Below, in pieces: positions 43,500 through 52,806 of a stretch of 64,000 bases of DNA (positions are counted from its first letter, which is position 1; every line of letters begins with the position of its first letter). Source of the stretch: a bacterium (GTDB lineage Bacteria; Bacteroidota; Bacteroidia; NS11-12g; UBA955); contig JAQSCZ010000097.1 of the NCBI GenBank assembly GCA_029945665.1, positions 42,645 through 106,644 on the forward strand. The letters are read 5' to 3'. The translations under genes were made by a program, and so were the position numbers. The notes beneath the pieces were generated by a model. The model was not told the origin of the DNA. It did no database searches and saw only the letters and a program-made list of their open reading frames with translations.

Positions 43500-46130
43500 C
43501 TATGATTTTGAAAGTACTGACATTTCTTCCTTTTCTTTCAATTCCATTATTTGCTCCAACGCATCTGGAATTACATCACTGCATATTACGATAAATGAAT
43601 CCTTTTCAGCATGACTGATGGCAAAGTTTATGGCTTCCTTTTCGAGTGGTAATACGGTAACTTTTTTATGCTCATCTACCTCTTTAATTCCACGAATCAT
43701 TAAATCGATAATTTCATTTTCCGAACGTCCTCTTAGATTGCGATCTTGACGGATAATAATTTCATCAAATATTTTAGCCGCTTCATATCCTAGTGAAATA
43801 GTATCTTCATCGCGTCTATCACCTACCCCAGCAATAATGCCTATCTTCTTACTGGCATCTGTTTTGGCAATAAATTTACCAATGGCTTGAATACCCGCAG
43901 TATTGTGTGCATAATCTACCATCACTGTAAAGTTTTTGAAATTAAACATGTTCATTCTACCAGGCGTTTGAGCGGGCGAAGGAATAAATGTTTGCAAGGC
44001 CGATTTGATATCTTCGATTTTAAAATTGCGCAAGTAAGCTGCTAAAATAACAGGTAAGCAGTTGGCAATATTAAATTCAGCACGACCACCAAAAGTCATT
44101 GGAATATTTGACACCTTATCGACTCTTATTTTCCAAGCACCTTTCATGATGGTAACAAAACCATTTTCATATACTGCTGCTAGACCGCCTTTTTTGGTAT
44201 GCTCAACAATTCTAGGATTATTTTCATCCATACTGAAATAGGCAATTTTGCATTCTAAGCCATCCTTCATTTTATAAACCAAATCATCATCGGCATTTAA
44301 TATGGCATGTCCTTCGGGGAAAACACTTTCCACAACTACTGCTTTTACACGCGCTAATTGCTCAATGGTATCAATGCCTTGTAAGCCTAAATGATCGGCC
44401 GCTATATTGGTAACAATGCCAATATCACAATTGTGAAAACCTAACCCAGCTCTTAATATTCCACCCCTTGCACATTCTAAAACTGCAAAATCAACTGTAG
44501 GATCTTTTAAAACAAACTCCGCTGAAATAGGTCCTGTACAATCGCCTTTCATCATCATTTCATTTTGAATATAGACACCATCGGTAGTGGTGTAACCAAC
44601 TTTAAATCCAACTTGTTTGCATAAGTGGGCCATCAGTCGAGTGGTAGTTGTTTTTCCATTTGTACCTGTTATAGCAACAATTGGAATTCGTGCCGATGTT
44701 CCCGGAGGATACAACATATCAATTACTGGCTCAGCAACATTTCGCGCTATGCCTTCAGTTGGATCTAAGTGCATTCTAAAACCTGGGGCTGCATTTACTT
44801 CTAAAACGGCTCCACCATTTTCGTTCAGAGGCGAGCTTAAATCGGGCGCCATAATATCAATCCCACAAATATCTAACCCAATAATACGTGCTATGCGTTC
44901 GCACATAAATATATTGCTAGGATGTACAAGGTCAGTTATATCTGTTGCTGTTCCTCCTGTACTAATATTGGCCGTAGGTTTTAATAATAATTCTTCGTTA
45001 GCAGGTAAAACAGATTCTAAGGTTAAACCTTTATCTACTAAAATATTTTCTGTAAAACTATCAATCTTAATAGAGGTTAGTGTTTTCTCGTGTCCATATC
45101 CCCTTCTTGGATCGCTGTTCACAATATCAATTAATTGTTGAATGGTATGTTTGCCATCGCCTATTACACAGGCAGGTGTGCGTTTTGCTGCGGCTACAAA
45201 TTTATAATTAATGATTAAAATTCTGTGATCGTGTCCTGTAATAAATTTCTCTACAATGATAGAACGCGAATATTTTTTAGCGGCTTCAAATCCTTCCTTT
45301 AATTCTTCCCAATTCATCAGGTTAGTAGTTGCACCTTTTCCATGATTACCATTAATTGGTTTAGTTACCAAAGGATATCCAATGCGCGATGCGGCGGCAG
45401 CAAGATCGTCTTCATCATAACAAATTCTACCTTTTGGTACTGGTATCTCTGCAGCCTCTAATAAGTTTTTAGTATCCTCTTTATCACAGGCAATTTCAAC
45501 CGCTATGCTACTCGTGGTGCTTACAACTGTCGCTTGAATTCTGCGCTGATTAATGCCATATCCAATTTGAACCAAAGAGCGTTTGTTCAAACGAATGTAT
45601 GGTATTTTTCTTTTTATAGCTTCTTCAACAATACTCCCTGTGCTCGGCCCTAGGCGCTCTTCTTCGCGCATTTCTCTTAAACGTTGAATATCTTCTTCAA
45701 CATGGTAAGGCTCGTTGTTAATGAGCGCCTCGGCAATACGCACCGATGCTTTGGCAGCATAAATTCCTGCCTTTTGTTCAAAATAATTGAACACTACAAA
45801 ATAAATGCCTTTGGTATTGGTTTCTCTGGTTCGCCCGAAACCGCAATTCATGCCTGCCAATGTTTGTATTTCAAGGGCTATGTGCTCAATAACATGCCCC
45901 ATCCAAGTTCCCTCTTCCACTCTTTCAAAAAAGCCACCCGGCACACCAGGACTGCATCGGTGACTATACATTGTTGGAAACAAAATCTTCAACCGTTCTA
46001 GAAATCCATCAATGGTATTGGTAGGCCTTTGTTCCATTTCTTCGAGATCAAGACGCATTACAATTAATTTATGTCTACGGATGCTCCAATAGTTGGGGCC
46101 ATTCATGGGTTTAATGTCTACAATTTTCAT
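43500..46130 (-). CDS. cphA: Cyanophycin synthetase
   Basis: An 876-residue, ATP-dependent ligase that builds the Asp-Arg polymer cyanophycin. Three parts are visible. The N-terminal domain has SPGVPGGFFERVEEGTWMGH and HVIEHIALEIQTLAG. The ATP-grasp ligase (about 200-470) has PLVTKPINGNHGKGATTN and GAVLEVNAAPGFRMHLDPTE. The C-terminal Mur-ligase-like module has the P-loop AITGTNGKTTTTRLM (about 485-500), then VDYAHNTAGIQAIG and GDRRDEDTISLG. The length matches CphA. No cyanophycinase lies next to it. It is divergent from the aminotransferase gene. Confidence 0.94.
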   Translation of the reverse strand: MKIVDIKPMNGPNYWSIRRHKLIVMRLDLEEMEQRPTNTIDGFLERLKILFPTMYSHRCSPGVPGGFFERVEEGTWMGHVIEHIALEIQTLAGMNCGFGRTRETNTKGIYFVVFNYFEQKAGIYAAKASVRIAEALINNEPYHVEEDIQRLREMREEERLGPSTGSIVEEAIKRKIPYIRLNKRSLVQIGYGINQRRIQATVVSTTSSIAVEIACDKEDTKNLLEAAEIPVPKGRICYDEDDLAAAASRIGYPLVTKPINGNHGKGATTNLMNWEELKEGFEAAKKYSRSIIVEKFITGHDHRILIINYKFVAAAKRTPACVIGDGKHTIQQLIDIVNSDPRRGYGHEKTLTSIKIDSFTENILVDKGLTLESVLPANEELLLKPTANISTGGTATDITDLVHPSNIFMCERIARIIGLDICGIDIMAPDLSSPLNENGGAVLEVNAAPGFRMHLDPTEGIARNVAEPVIDMLYPPGTSARIPIVAITGTNGKTTTTRLMAHLCKQVGFKVGYTTTDGVYIQNEMMMKGDCTGPISAEFVLKDPTVDFAVLECARGGILRAGLGFHNCDIGIVTNIAADHLGLQGIDTIEQLARVKAVVVESVFPEGHAILNADDDLVYKMKDGLECKIAYFSMDENNPRIVEHTKKGGLAAVYENGFVTIMKGAWKIRVDKVSNIPMTFGGRAEFNIANCLPVILAAYLRNFKIEDIKSALQTFIPSPAQTPGRMNMFNFKNFTVMVDYAHNTAGIQAIGKFIAKTDASKKIGIIAGVGDRRDEDTISLGYEAAKIFDEIIIRQDRNLRGRSENEIIDLMIRGIKEVDEHKKVTVLPLEKEAINFAISHAEKDSFIVICSDVIPDALEQIMELKEKEEMSVLSKS

Positions 46131-46241
46131 ATCGGGGTAAATTATGGGTTAGTATGTAAGGGGGGTATTGATTAGTTATGTGCAAAAAAGCAAACATTTG
46201 GCATATAAACAAGTTTATGCGGTGTTATTCTTTAAAATAAA

Positions 46242-46249
46242 TAAATTTG
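46242..46249 (+). promoter_or_regulatory. Putative -7 element TAAATTTG for the aminotransferase gene
   Basis: Fits TAnnTTTG, 33 bp upstream of the TTG start at 46283. Confidence 0.45.
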
Positions 46250-46282
46250 TAGCTTCTTAAAAACATTTAACCCCTTATTATT

Positions 46283-47464
46283 TTGCATTCAGAAGCTCTC
46301 AATCGTCTTTTTTATAAACATGTTGGACAAACCTCGTCGGCTCCGCTTGCTTTGCAAATAGAGCGTGCAGAAGGTATTTACATGTATGCAAAAGATAAAA
46401 CTTATATCGATTGTATTTCGGGAATCAGTGTAAGCAATGTTGGCCATGGCAATGCAAAGGTTATAGAAGCGGCAAAAGCACAATTAGACCATTACATGCA
46501 CCTAATGGTTTACGGTGAAATGGTGCAAGAACCACAAGTAAATTTAGCAACTAAATTAACAAGTGTTTTGCCTGCTTCGCTTAACTCAGTTTACTACGTA
46601 AACAGCGGTAGTGAAGCCATTGAAGGGGCTATGAAATTAGCAAAAAGAGTTACAGGCAGACATCAATTTACTGCCCAATATTTGGCTTACCATGGGGGCA
46701 CACATGGGGCCTTAAGTTTAATGAGCGATGCTTATTTCAGTCGGAAATTTGTTCCACTCTTGCCGGGTATTACTTTCATCCATCAAAATGATTTAAGTGA
46801 ACTTAACACCGCTATAACAGAGGAAACAGCCGCTGTATTTATAGAACCCATTATGGGCGAAAAAGGCTACGTGTGCTGCGACCTTGCCTATTTAAAAGCC
46901 ATTAGAAAACGTTGCGACGAAACAGGCACTCTGCTTGTGTTCGATGAAATCCAAAGCGGTTACGGTCGTTGTGGTTATTTATTTGCCTTAGAAAAATATG
47001 GTATAACCCCAGATATTTTAATTCTTGCTAAAGGCTTTGGCGGGGGTATGCCCTTGGGTTGTTTTATAGCCGACAAAAAAAACATGGATTTGTTTCAAGA
47101 CAATCCTGTTTTGGGCCATATCACAACATTTGGCGGGCACCCTGTAAGTTGTGCAGCCTCCTTAGCTACCCTAAATTTCATAATCGATAATGATTTGGCT
47201 GAGAAGGCCAATGCCAAAGAAAAAGAGTTTAGGCGTTTGTTGGTGCATCCTAACATTAAACATGTCACTGGAACAGGACTCATGTTGGCCATCGATTTGG
47301 AAGATAAAATCTATTGCAGACAAGTCATTGATAAGTGTGTAAATGCAGGATTATTAGTGGATTGGTTTCTGTATAGCGAACATAAAATCCGATTGGCTCC
47401 ACCTTTAATCATTGAGAATGAAGCCATTGAAAAAATTTGTGGCATTATTCTTGAGAATCTCTAA
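46283..47464 (+). CDS. Class III pyridoxal-phosphate aminotransferase
   Basis: A 393-residue fold type I PLP enzyme of the acetylornithine/ornithine-type aminotransferase class. Signatures are YIDCISGISVSNVGHGNAKV, YVNSGSEAIEGAMKLAK (PLP phosphate loop), FDEIQSGYGRCG (Asp that contacts the pyridine N) and LAKGFGGGMPLG, whose Lys is the probable Schiff-base residue. TTG at 46283 is chosen because family homology (NRLFYKHVGQTS) starts there and an upstream stop excludes other sites. The substrate is not certain. Divergent placement beside cphA might link it to Arg/Asp metabolism, which is inference. Confidence 0.88.
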   Translation: MHSEALNRLFYKHVGQTSSAPLALQIERAEGIYMYAKDKTYIDCISGISVSNVGHGNAKVIEAAKAQLDHYMHLMVYGEMVQEPQVNLATKLTSVLPASLNSVYYVNSGSEAIEGAMKLAKRVTGRHQFTAQYLAYHGGTHGALSLMSDAYFSRKFVPLLPGITFIHQNDLSELNTAITEETAAVFIEPIMGEKGYVCCDLAYLKAIRKRCDETGTLLVFDEIQSGYGRCGYLFALEKYGITPDILILAKGFGGGMPLGCFIADKKNMDLFQDNPVLGHITTFGGHPVSCAASLATLNFIIDNDLAEKANAKEKEFRRLLVHPNIKHVTGTGLMLAIDLEDKIYCRQVIDKCVNAGLLVDWFLYSEHKIRLAPPLIIENEAIEKICGIILENL

Positions 47465-47536
47465 AAAACACTGCAACCTTTTTTATACACCTATGTCAAA
47501 GAGGTACATTTTAACAAACTAAAAAACAACATACAC

Positions 47537-48430
47537 ATGAAACAAAACAGCAAAACCGCCCCTATGAAAATGATGCTTAGTGCTTTATTTTTAGCTGGCT
47601 TATCGATCACATTTTATTCTTGTAAAAAAGATAAAAATGACACTGTAGAAACCATTACCTCGGCCGAAGACAATTCGACTGCCGAAAACGAATTCACTTC
47701 TGTTTTTGATGTAACGGATGATTTCGCAAGCAATGATGCCCGCACCAGAGGTGGCAATACCATCTTACCAAGCGGCGCGATTGTTAACTTCACCGATAGT
47801 TCTTACAGCGATGGCGACGGCATTGAATGTACCATTGATTTCGGACCCCTAAAATCTGTTGCTCCATTCGGTTTATTATGTAACGATGGTAGATACAGAG
47901 CAGGTAAATTACATATCTCATCTAGCAACCGTTACGGTATAGTAGGCTCTGTATTTACAGTATCAGCTGCCGATAGCGACCAATATTTTGGTGGTAGTTT
48001 ACCAACTAGTTTAACTCAATTAACAGGTACTATTACATTGAGCAGAATAGCTGCCAATAGTGTTAATTTGAAAGTGAGCAATGCAACTGCTACTAATTCA
48101 AATGGAAAAGTATCATGGCAAAGTGATAGAACCATTACCAAAACTGTTGACCCTGGCATTGGCTTATTGGGCGACGAGTTTGATATTACAGGCAGTGCAA
48201 GTGGTGTAAATCGCAACGGAGAAAACTTTACAATTACTATAGACAAACCATTACACAAAAAAATTGAATTAGGTTGTGCACGTACTTTTGTGGTTGGTCA
48301 AATTACTTTAACCAATACCACTTCAAATAAAACGATTAAAATTGATTATGATCCATTTAGCAATGCTGCTTGCGATTTAATAGCCAAGGCTACAATTAAC
48401 AATAAAGAATTCACTTACGTTGTTCGTTAA
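47537..48430 (+). CDS. Lipoprotein of unknown function
   Basis: A 297-residue protein; ATG 47537 gives MKQNSKTAP before the hydrophobic core MKMMLSALFLAGLSITFYSC, with the lipobox Cys in FYSCKKD. The mature part begins with an acidic low-complexity linker (ETITSAEDNSTAENE). A beta-rich domain follows with glycine/serine repeats, LTGTITLSRIAANSVNLKVS and two Cys near GLLCNDGRYR and LGCARTF. It resembles uncharacterised Bacteroidota lipoproteins of similar layout. A strong intrinsic terminator follows, so it is probably monocistronic. Confidence 0.7.
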   Translation: MKQNSKTAPMKMMLSALFLAGLSITFYSCKKDKNDTVETITSAEDNSTAENEFTSVFDVTDDFASNDARTRGGNTILPSGAIVNFTDSSYSDGDGIECTIDFGPLKSVAPFGLLCNDGRYRAGKLHISSSNRYGIVGSVFTVSAADSDQYFGGSLPTSLTQLTGTITLSRIAANSVNLKVSNATATNSNGKVSWQSDRTITKTVDPGIGLLGDEFDITGSASGVNRNGENFTITIDKPLHKKIELGCARTFVVGQITLTNTTSNKTIKIDYDPFSNAACDLIAKATINNKEFTYVVR

Positions 48431-48509
48431 TTGTAAGTAACAATAATTCCTCAGCTAGTTTTTATTATTTCAACAAAATGTAAAAACATTGGGTAAAACA
48501 AAAATCTTC

Positions 48510-48546
48510 AAAGTCCCGAAAAAGTAATATTTTTCGGGACTTTTTT
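48510..48546 (+). terminator. Intrinsic terminator after the 47537 lipoprotein gene
   Basis: A 14-bp perfect stem, AAAGTCCCGAAAAA (48510-48523) and TTTTTCGGGACTTT (48530-48543), with a 6-nt loop and T-run to 48546. The ATG of the next gene starts at 48547, so the T-run directly abuts that gene. Confidence 0.9.
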
Positions 48547-49671
48547 ATGATGTCAAGATTACTCGTTTATTTTCTACTGCTATTTTTATTTGTGCAATGC
48601 AATACATCTGTTAATTCAAAAAAAAAGTCAATTACTAATACCGATAGTTTTTATACTTTAACAGATAGTTTTACAAGTTTTAGCAAAACATTTACCGATA
48701 GTATAGATGCCTATTTCGGTCATGATTTTAACGGTACAGTATTAATGACCAAAGGGCATAAGCAATTTAAGAAAGCTTATGGCTATGCCGATGCTTATAA
48801 AAAAGAACCCATGCCATTGAATGGCTTATTTCAATTGGCTTCCGTTTCTAAAACTATCACAGGTGTTGCAACACTGATACTCATTCAACGCAAACAAATT
48901 CAAATCGACAGCAGTGTAAAATTTTATTTAAATGATTTTCCTTATGCTGATGTTACCGTTAGACAATTGCTAAACCACCGCAGTGGATTGGCCAACTACA
49001 TGTATTTTACCGACGCTTACTGGCAAGATACAGGGCGTTGCATGTGTAACAAAGACTTTTATGACTTCATGGTAAAACACCAACCCACACCCTATTTAAA
49101 ACCAGATGTTTCTTTTAGTTATTGCAATTCTAATTTTGCATTTTTGGCCGTGTTGATAGAAAAAGTATCTGGTAAAAGTTTTCCTAATTTTGTAAGAGAA
49201 AACATTTTCAAACCATGTGGCATGCGCAACACTTTTTTTTATGGTTATAAACCAGCATCCAATCATTCGCCTGTTATGACTGGCAGATTCGATAAATATG
49301 TGTACAACGAAAGCTACTACATGGATGGCATACTAGGCGACAAAAGTGCTTATAGCAGTGTAGAAGATATGTTTCTTTTTCACCGCGGTTTATTGGATGG
49401 CCGTTTGTTAAATAAAGAACTCATGACCATGTTACAAACGCCAAGTTTTGGCCCCAATGTTTATGGTGGTAGCTACGGTTTAGGCTTTCGCTTAAAGCTA
49501 ACCCCCAATGGGCAGTGGACTTATCACAACGGCTGGTGGCGTGGCTTCTGGACCTTCTTTTGGAACCGTTTCGACAAGGACATTTGCTTTGTCATACTAA
49601 CGAACAACCACAGTAGCGCAAGTCAGATAGACGAAGTAATGCTAGGTCAATGGCTGATTGATGCGAAGTAG
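48547..49671 (+). CDS. Serine hydrolase (class C beta-lactamase/PBP-like)
   Basis: A 374-residue protein of the beta-lactamase class C/esterase family. It has an N-terminal signal with a probable lipidation Cys (LLLFLFVQCNTS). The nucleophile motif SVSK is in FQLASVSKTITGVATL (about residues 97-112), the YxN equivalent is YCN in FSYCNSNFAFLA, and HNG in YHNGWWRGF replaces the KTG box. LLNHRSGLANYMYF is also typical. Substrates may be peptides, esters or D-amino peptides. The gene begins directly after a strong terminator, so it must have its own promoter or depend on read-through. Two ATGs (48547 and 48550) are equivalent. Confidence 0.85.
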   Translation: MMSRLLVYFLLLFLFVQCNTSVNSKKKSITNTDSFYTLTDSFTSFSKTFTDSIDAYFGHDFNGTVLMTKGHKQFKKAYGYADAYKKEPMPLNGLFQLASVSKTITGVATLILIQRKQIQIDSSVKFYLNDFPYADVTVRQLLNHRSGLANYMYFTDAYWQDTGRCMCNKDFYDFMVKHQPTPYLKPDVSFSYCNSNFAFLAVLIEKVSGKSFPNFVRENIFKPCGMRNTFFYGYKPASNHSPVMTGRFDKYVYNESYYMDGILGDKSAYSSVEDMFLFHRGLLDGRLLNKELMTMLQTPSFGPNVYGGSYGLGFRLKLTPNGQWTYHNGWWRGFWTFFWNRFDKDICFVILTNNHSSASQIDEVMLGQWLIDAK

Positions 49672-49675
49672 AAAG

Positions 49676-50770
49676 TTACCTAACCGTCTTTCTTCTGTTC
49701 TTAATATAATCCTCGAAAATATAATCCCCCAAACCGTTCAACGAACTGTAGAATGCCTTGCCATTATTCGTTTTGGTAAATTCTTCTACAAACTTCACCA
49801 ACCAAGGATCTTTGGCAATCATAAAGGTAGTAATTGGAATTTGCAATCTGAGACACTGAGCTGCCATGGTTAAGGTTTTATTTAAAATTTTACGGTCGAG
49901 GCCCCAACTGTTTTTATAATACCGATTGCCTTCTCTTAGGCAAGTTGGTTTACCATCAGTGATCATAAAAATTTGTTTATTGGCTGTTTTTCTTCTGCGC
50001 AATAAATTCATGGCCAACTCCAGCCCTGCGTAGGTATTCGTGTGATAAGGACCAACCTTTAAAAAAGGTAAATCCTTTACTTCAACGGGCCAAGCATCAT
50101 TGCCAAAAACAATGATATCGAGGGTATCTTTGGGGTAACGGGTTTTAATAAGTTCGGCCAAAGCCATGGCTACTTTTTTAGCGGGTGTAATGCGGTCTTC
50201 GCCATATAATATCATACTGTGACTGATATCAATCATTAGTACAGTGCTATTATTGCTTTTATTCTCGCGTTCATTAATTTCTAGGTCATCGCTCGTTAAA
50301 TTAAACTCATCTATACCATGGTTAATTTGCGCATTGCGAATGGAAGCTGTAAAATTGATGTTCTCTAAACTATCTCCATAATCGTATGGTTTGCTATCAC
50401 TGCTCAACTCATCGCCCATGCCCGAAACAGTGGTTTTATGTTCCCCATTGTTCGCCTTTTTAAGTTTGCCAAATATTTCATCTAAACTTTGTTTGCGTAT
50501 CACCTGTCCTGTTTTATTGGTGACTTCAAAATCGCCACTTTGTTCATTTTCGTTCAAATATCCCTTATCCTTTAAATCTTGGATAAAGTTGCCCATGCCA
50601 TATTCGCCAGTCGTAATGTGGTGTTGGTTGTCGAGCTGATGCATCCAATCGAGGGCCTCGCCCGCATCGCCATTGGTATATTGCAATAATTGGGTAAAGA
50701 TATCCAAGAGTTCATCGAACTTATTTTTATCTTCTTCGGGCGTAAAATCGGTGAATACAAAGTTTTGCAT
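49676..50770 (-). CDS. VWA domain-containing protein
   Basis: A 364-residue soluble protein. The first 180 residues are helical and charged, with FDELLDIFTQLLQYTNG and GMGNFIQDLKDKGYLNE. The C-terminal half is a von Willebrand A domain with an intact MIDAS: DISHS in VLMIDISHSMILYG, Thr in NTYAGLEL, and Asp in MITDGKPT. Proteins of this layout often act with MoxR-type AAA+ ATPases as metal-insertion or assembly chaperones, but no MoxR gene is in this window. There is no signal peptide, so it is cytoplasmic. Confidence 0.82.
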   Translation of the reverse strand: MQNFVFTDFTPEEDKNKFDELLDIFTQLLQYTNGDAGEALDWMHQLDNQHHITTGEYGMGNFIQDLKDKGYLNENEQSGDFEVTNKTGQVIRKQSLDEIFGKLKKANNGEHKTTVSGMGDELSSDSKPYDYGDSLENINFTASIRNAQINHGIDEFNLTSDDLEINERENKSNNSTVLMIDISHSMILYGEDRITPAKKVAMALAELIKTRYPKDTLDIIVFGNDAWPVEVKDLPFLKVGPYHTNTYAGLELAMNLLRRRKTANKQIFMITDGKPTCLREGNRYYKNSWGLDRKILNKTLTMAAQCLRLQIPITTFMIAKDPWLVKFVEEFTKTNNGKAFYSSLNGLGDYIFEDYIKNRRKTVR

Positions 50771-50928
50771 GCATTATTATAACAAACTAATAAGAAAAAG
50801 GTTGGCTATTTAATTTATGATTTAAAGTATCGCAAAATGCGAGGTGTAATATCATAGGGTGGTTTCATGATGCTATCAAATGATAGTATCAAGGGTAATT
50901 ATTAATATTCATTACCAATTCATTGGTG

Positions 50929-51657
50929 TCATTTTTTTGACCAAAACAAACTGATAGGATACTTAAGCGCAAATCCATAACTTAAATAACTGCCATTGCT
51001 TAAAACACGGGCCGTAGAGTTCGGATACCCATTACTATGGTAGATAAGATCAGTTTGCATTATTGGCTGAAAACCCGCATAATAATTGACTGAAAAGGAG
51101 AGCAATGCTGTTTTAAACAACTTACATTCTATACCCAATCCTGTTTGAATAAGTGAATAATAGTGAGTCAAACTCTTCATACTACCAATATAATTGACAG
51201 TATCTTCAGATGTATAGTTAGTCCCTATTTCAGAGCCATAAAATCTATTGGTATTTAAAACAATACCAAATGAATAACCTATCACAGGCACTAAATAATA
51301 TTTCTTTTTATAAAGATTAATTCTTGTACCCAACCGAAATGGAATCTGCAAAGTCCTTACACTGCTACCCAAGCCATAACTGCCTATATCACCCAACGAT
51401 TGGTAGTAAAATCCAGGGGCGACATTATTTCGCAAAAACCCAGTTTCTAAAAATACAGCTTCCTGAAGGTCCTGCCTAATTTGAAAACCCCATGCTTCTG
51501 CACCCAATCCAACAGCCTTTACATTCGTCCCAAAATCAGCAACGGAACTGTAATTGCGCGTTAAAGCACCTTCAGCTCCAATCCAAGTAGTAAACTTTTG
51601 TGCATTAGCAAACAAAGGAAGAATTAGTATTAAACAGATTGTAGGTAGTATTTTCAT
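50929..51657 (-). CDS. Outer membrane beta-barrel (porin-like) protein
   Basis: A 242-residue protein with signal peptide MKILPTICLILILPLFANA and alternating hydrophobic and aromatic strands: WGFQIRQDLQEAVFLETGFL, LQIPFRLGTRINLY, YLVPVIGYSFGIVLN and LLSFSVNYYAGFQ. It resembles the PorT/OmpW-like outer-membrane beta-barrel group common in this phylum. The C-terminus (LKYPISLFWSKK) lacks a terminal Phe. It is monocistronic, with no obvious partner. An imperfect 9-bp inverted repeat at 50869-50890 lies beyond its stop and may help end transcription. Confidence 0.7.
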   Translation of the reverse strand: MKILPTICLILILPLFANAQKFTTWIGAEGALTRNYSSVADFGTNVKAVGLGAEAWGFQIRQDLQEAVFLETGFLRNNVAPGFYYQSLGDIGSYGLGSSVRTLQIPFRLGTRINLYKKKYYLVPVIGYSFGIVLNTNRFYGSEIGTNYTSEDTVNYIGSMKSLTHYYSLIQTGLGIECKLFKTALLSFSVNYYAGFQPIMQTDLIYHSNGYPNSTARVLSNGSYLSYGFALKYPISLFWSKK

Positions 51658-51715
51658 TTCGATAAATATGCCTTACTCAACGGCAATGCTATTAATTTAT
51701 TGTATTCATGAAAAA

Positions 51716-52756
51716 TCACTGACTCCATTTATAATAATCCTCGAAGAACCAAAATAATGTTGGCAACATTCCTGTCTTGCGAATGAACTCTGCATCCATA
51801 GAGAATTTTAAAATTTTATTGGCATTCTCTGAATCCTTAATCTCGAAATTGAAGGTTTTAATTTTGTGACTTGCTTTATCAACAATAAGGTTGCTAATCT
51901 TTTCAAGCACTCTTGGATTATAGATGATTGTATCCTTTCCTATGGTTAAATCATTGACATCTGTTTGCATAAAAACACTTAACTGCTCTTGATATTTCGT
52001 TTGAAAATCATTGTAGGTAATTGTTTTCTTTTGTTGAAAGTCATAGATATTTGCAATGGTTACATGCCTTTCATCATACCAATAACTTTCAAAATAAAAT
52101 GAACTGATCCCAAATGACTGCCCCATTTTTTGGTACAATACAGAATCTGCATTTGAAATATTATTTAATAGTTTTACATGGTTAGCTTCCCAATAAGCAT
52201 CTCCCCATTCTGAATCTCTAAACAACAATTTATTATCATTCTTTACATAATAAAAAACAAGTAATAACCATTCATAGTCCTCTTTACTTAAAACCGTTTT
52301 CAAATCCGAAACCAATAACCAACACAAGGGATTTGTCCTAGCCTTAAATCCTCCAAAAGTGGGTTGAAACGTTAATACAATTGCCACCAATTTGTTGCTC
52401 TCAACTTCATTGAATGGAGAAGTACTGATTTGTTTACAAAACCAAAACTCCTTCATATCACTTGGTTTCATTGCCTCGTAAATGACTGAATCTTTCCCTT
52501 TATAAGTGATTATTTTTTCAATAGAGCCTCTTTTCTTTATATCTTCTAAACGATATGGTGTTATTAATGAATCATTCTTGTAAGCCTTTACCTTACCATC
52601 CAAAACCAACTGATATAGCTTGGTCTGAATACTGGACTGCTTAGCATAAAAATACGATTGCCACTCTGCCTCTGTTGGCAATGACTTTTCAATTTGAGCT
52701 TGAATGTTGCCATAGCAAAAAACAAATAAAAGGATGAGTAAATGTTTAGATTTCAT
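51716..52756 (-). CDS. Secreted protein of unknown function
   Basis: A 346-residue protein with signal peptide MKSKHLLILLFVFCYGNIQA, starting at ATG 52756. No recognised domain. The mature part is Lys/Glu/Tyr-rich with short hydrophobic strands (LVAIVLTFQPTFGGF, PLCWLLVSDLKTVL and WLLLVFYYVKNDN), and its sequence has no T9SS tail. It may be a gliding- or envelope-associated periplasmic protein, but no evidence for a function can be given. It lies between the barrel gene and namZ, on the same strand. Confidence 0.55.
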   Translation of the reverse strand: MKSKHLLILLFVFCYGNIQAQIEKSLPTEAEWQSYFYAKQSSIQTKLYQLVLDGKVKAYKNDSLITPYRLEDIKKRGSIEKIITYKGKDSVIYEAMKPSDMKEFWFCKQISTSPFNEVESNKLVAIVLTFQPTFGGFKARTNPLCWLLVSDLKTVLSKEDYEWLLLVFYYVKNDNKLLFRDSEWGDAYWEANHVKLLNNISNADSVLYQKMGQSFGISSFYFESYWYDERHVTIANIYDFQQKKTITYNDFQTKYQEQLSVFMQTDVNDLTIGKDTIIYNPRVLEKISNLIVDKASHKIKTFNFEIKDSENANKILKFSMDAEFIRKTGMLPTLFWFFEDYYKWSQ

Positions 52757-52806
52757 AATATGTATTGAGTTAACGTATCGACTTGAATTAAATTGTAAGA
52801 TGCTAT

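Noticed and set aside
50869..50890. GATGCTATC-AAAT-GATAGTATC inverted repeat as a regulatory element
   Set aside because: The stem is short with one mismatch, has no T-run and no related copies were seen. It is mentioned only as a possible weak end signal for the barrel gene.
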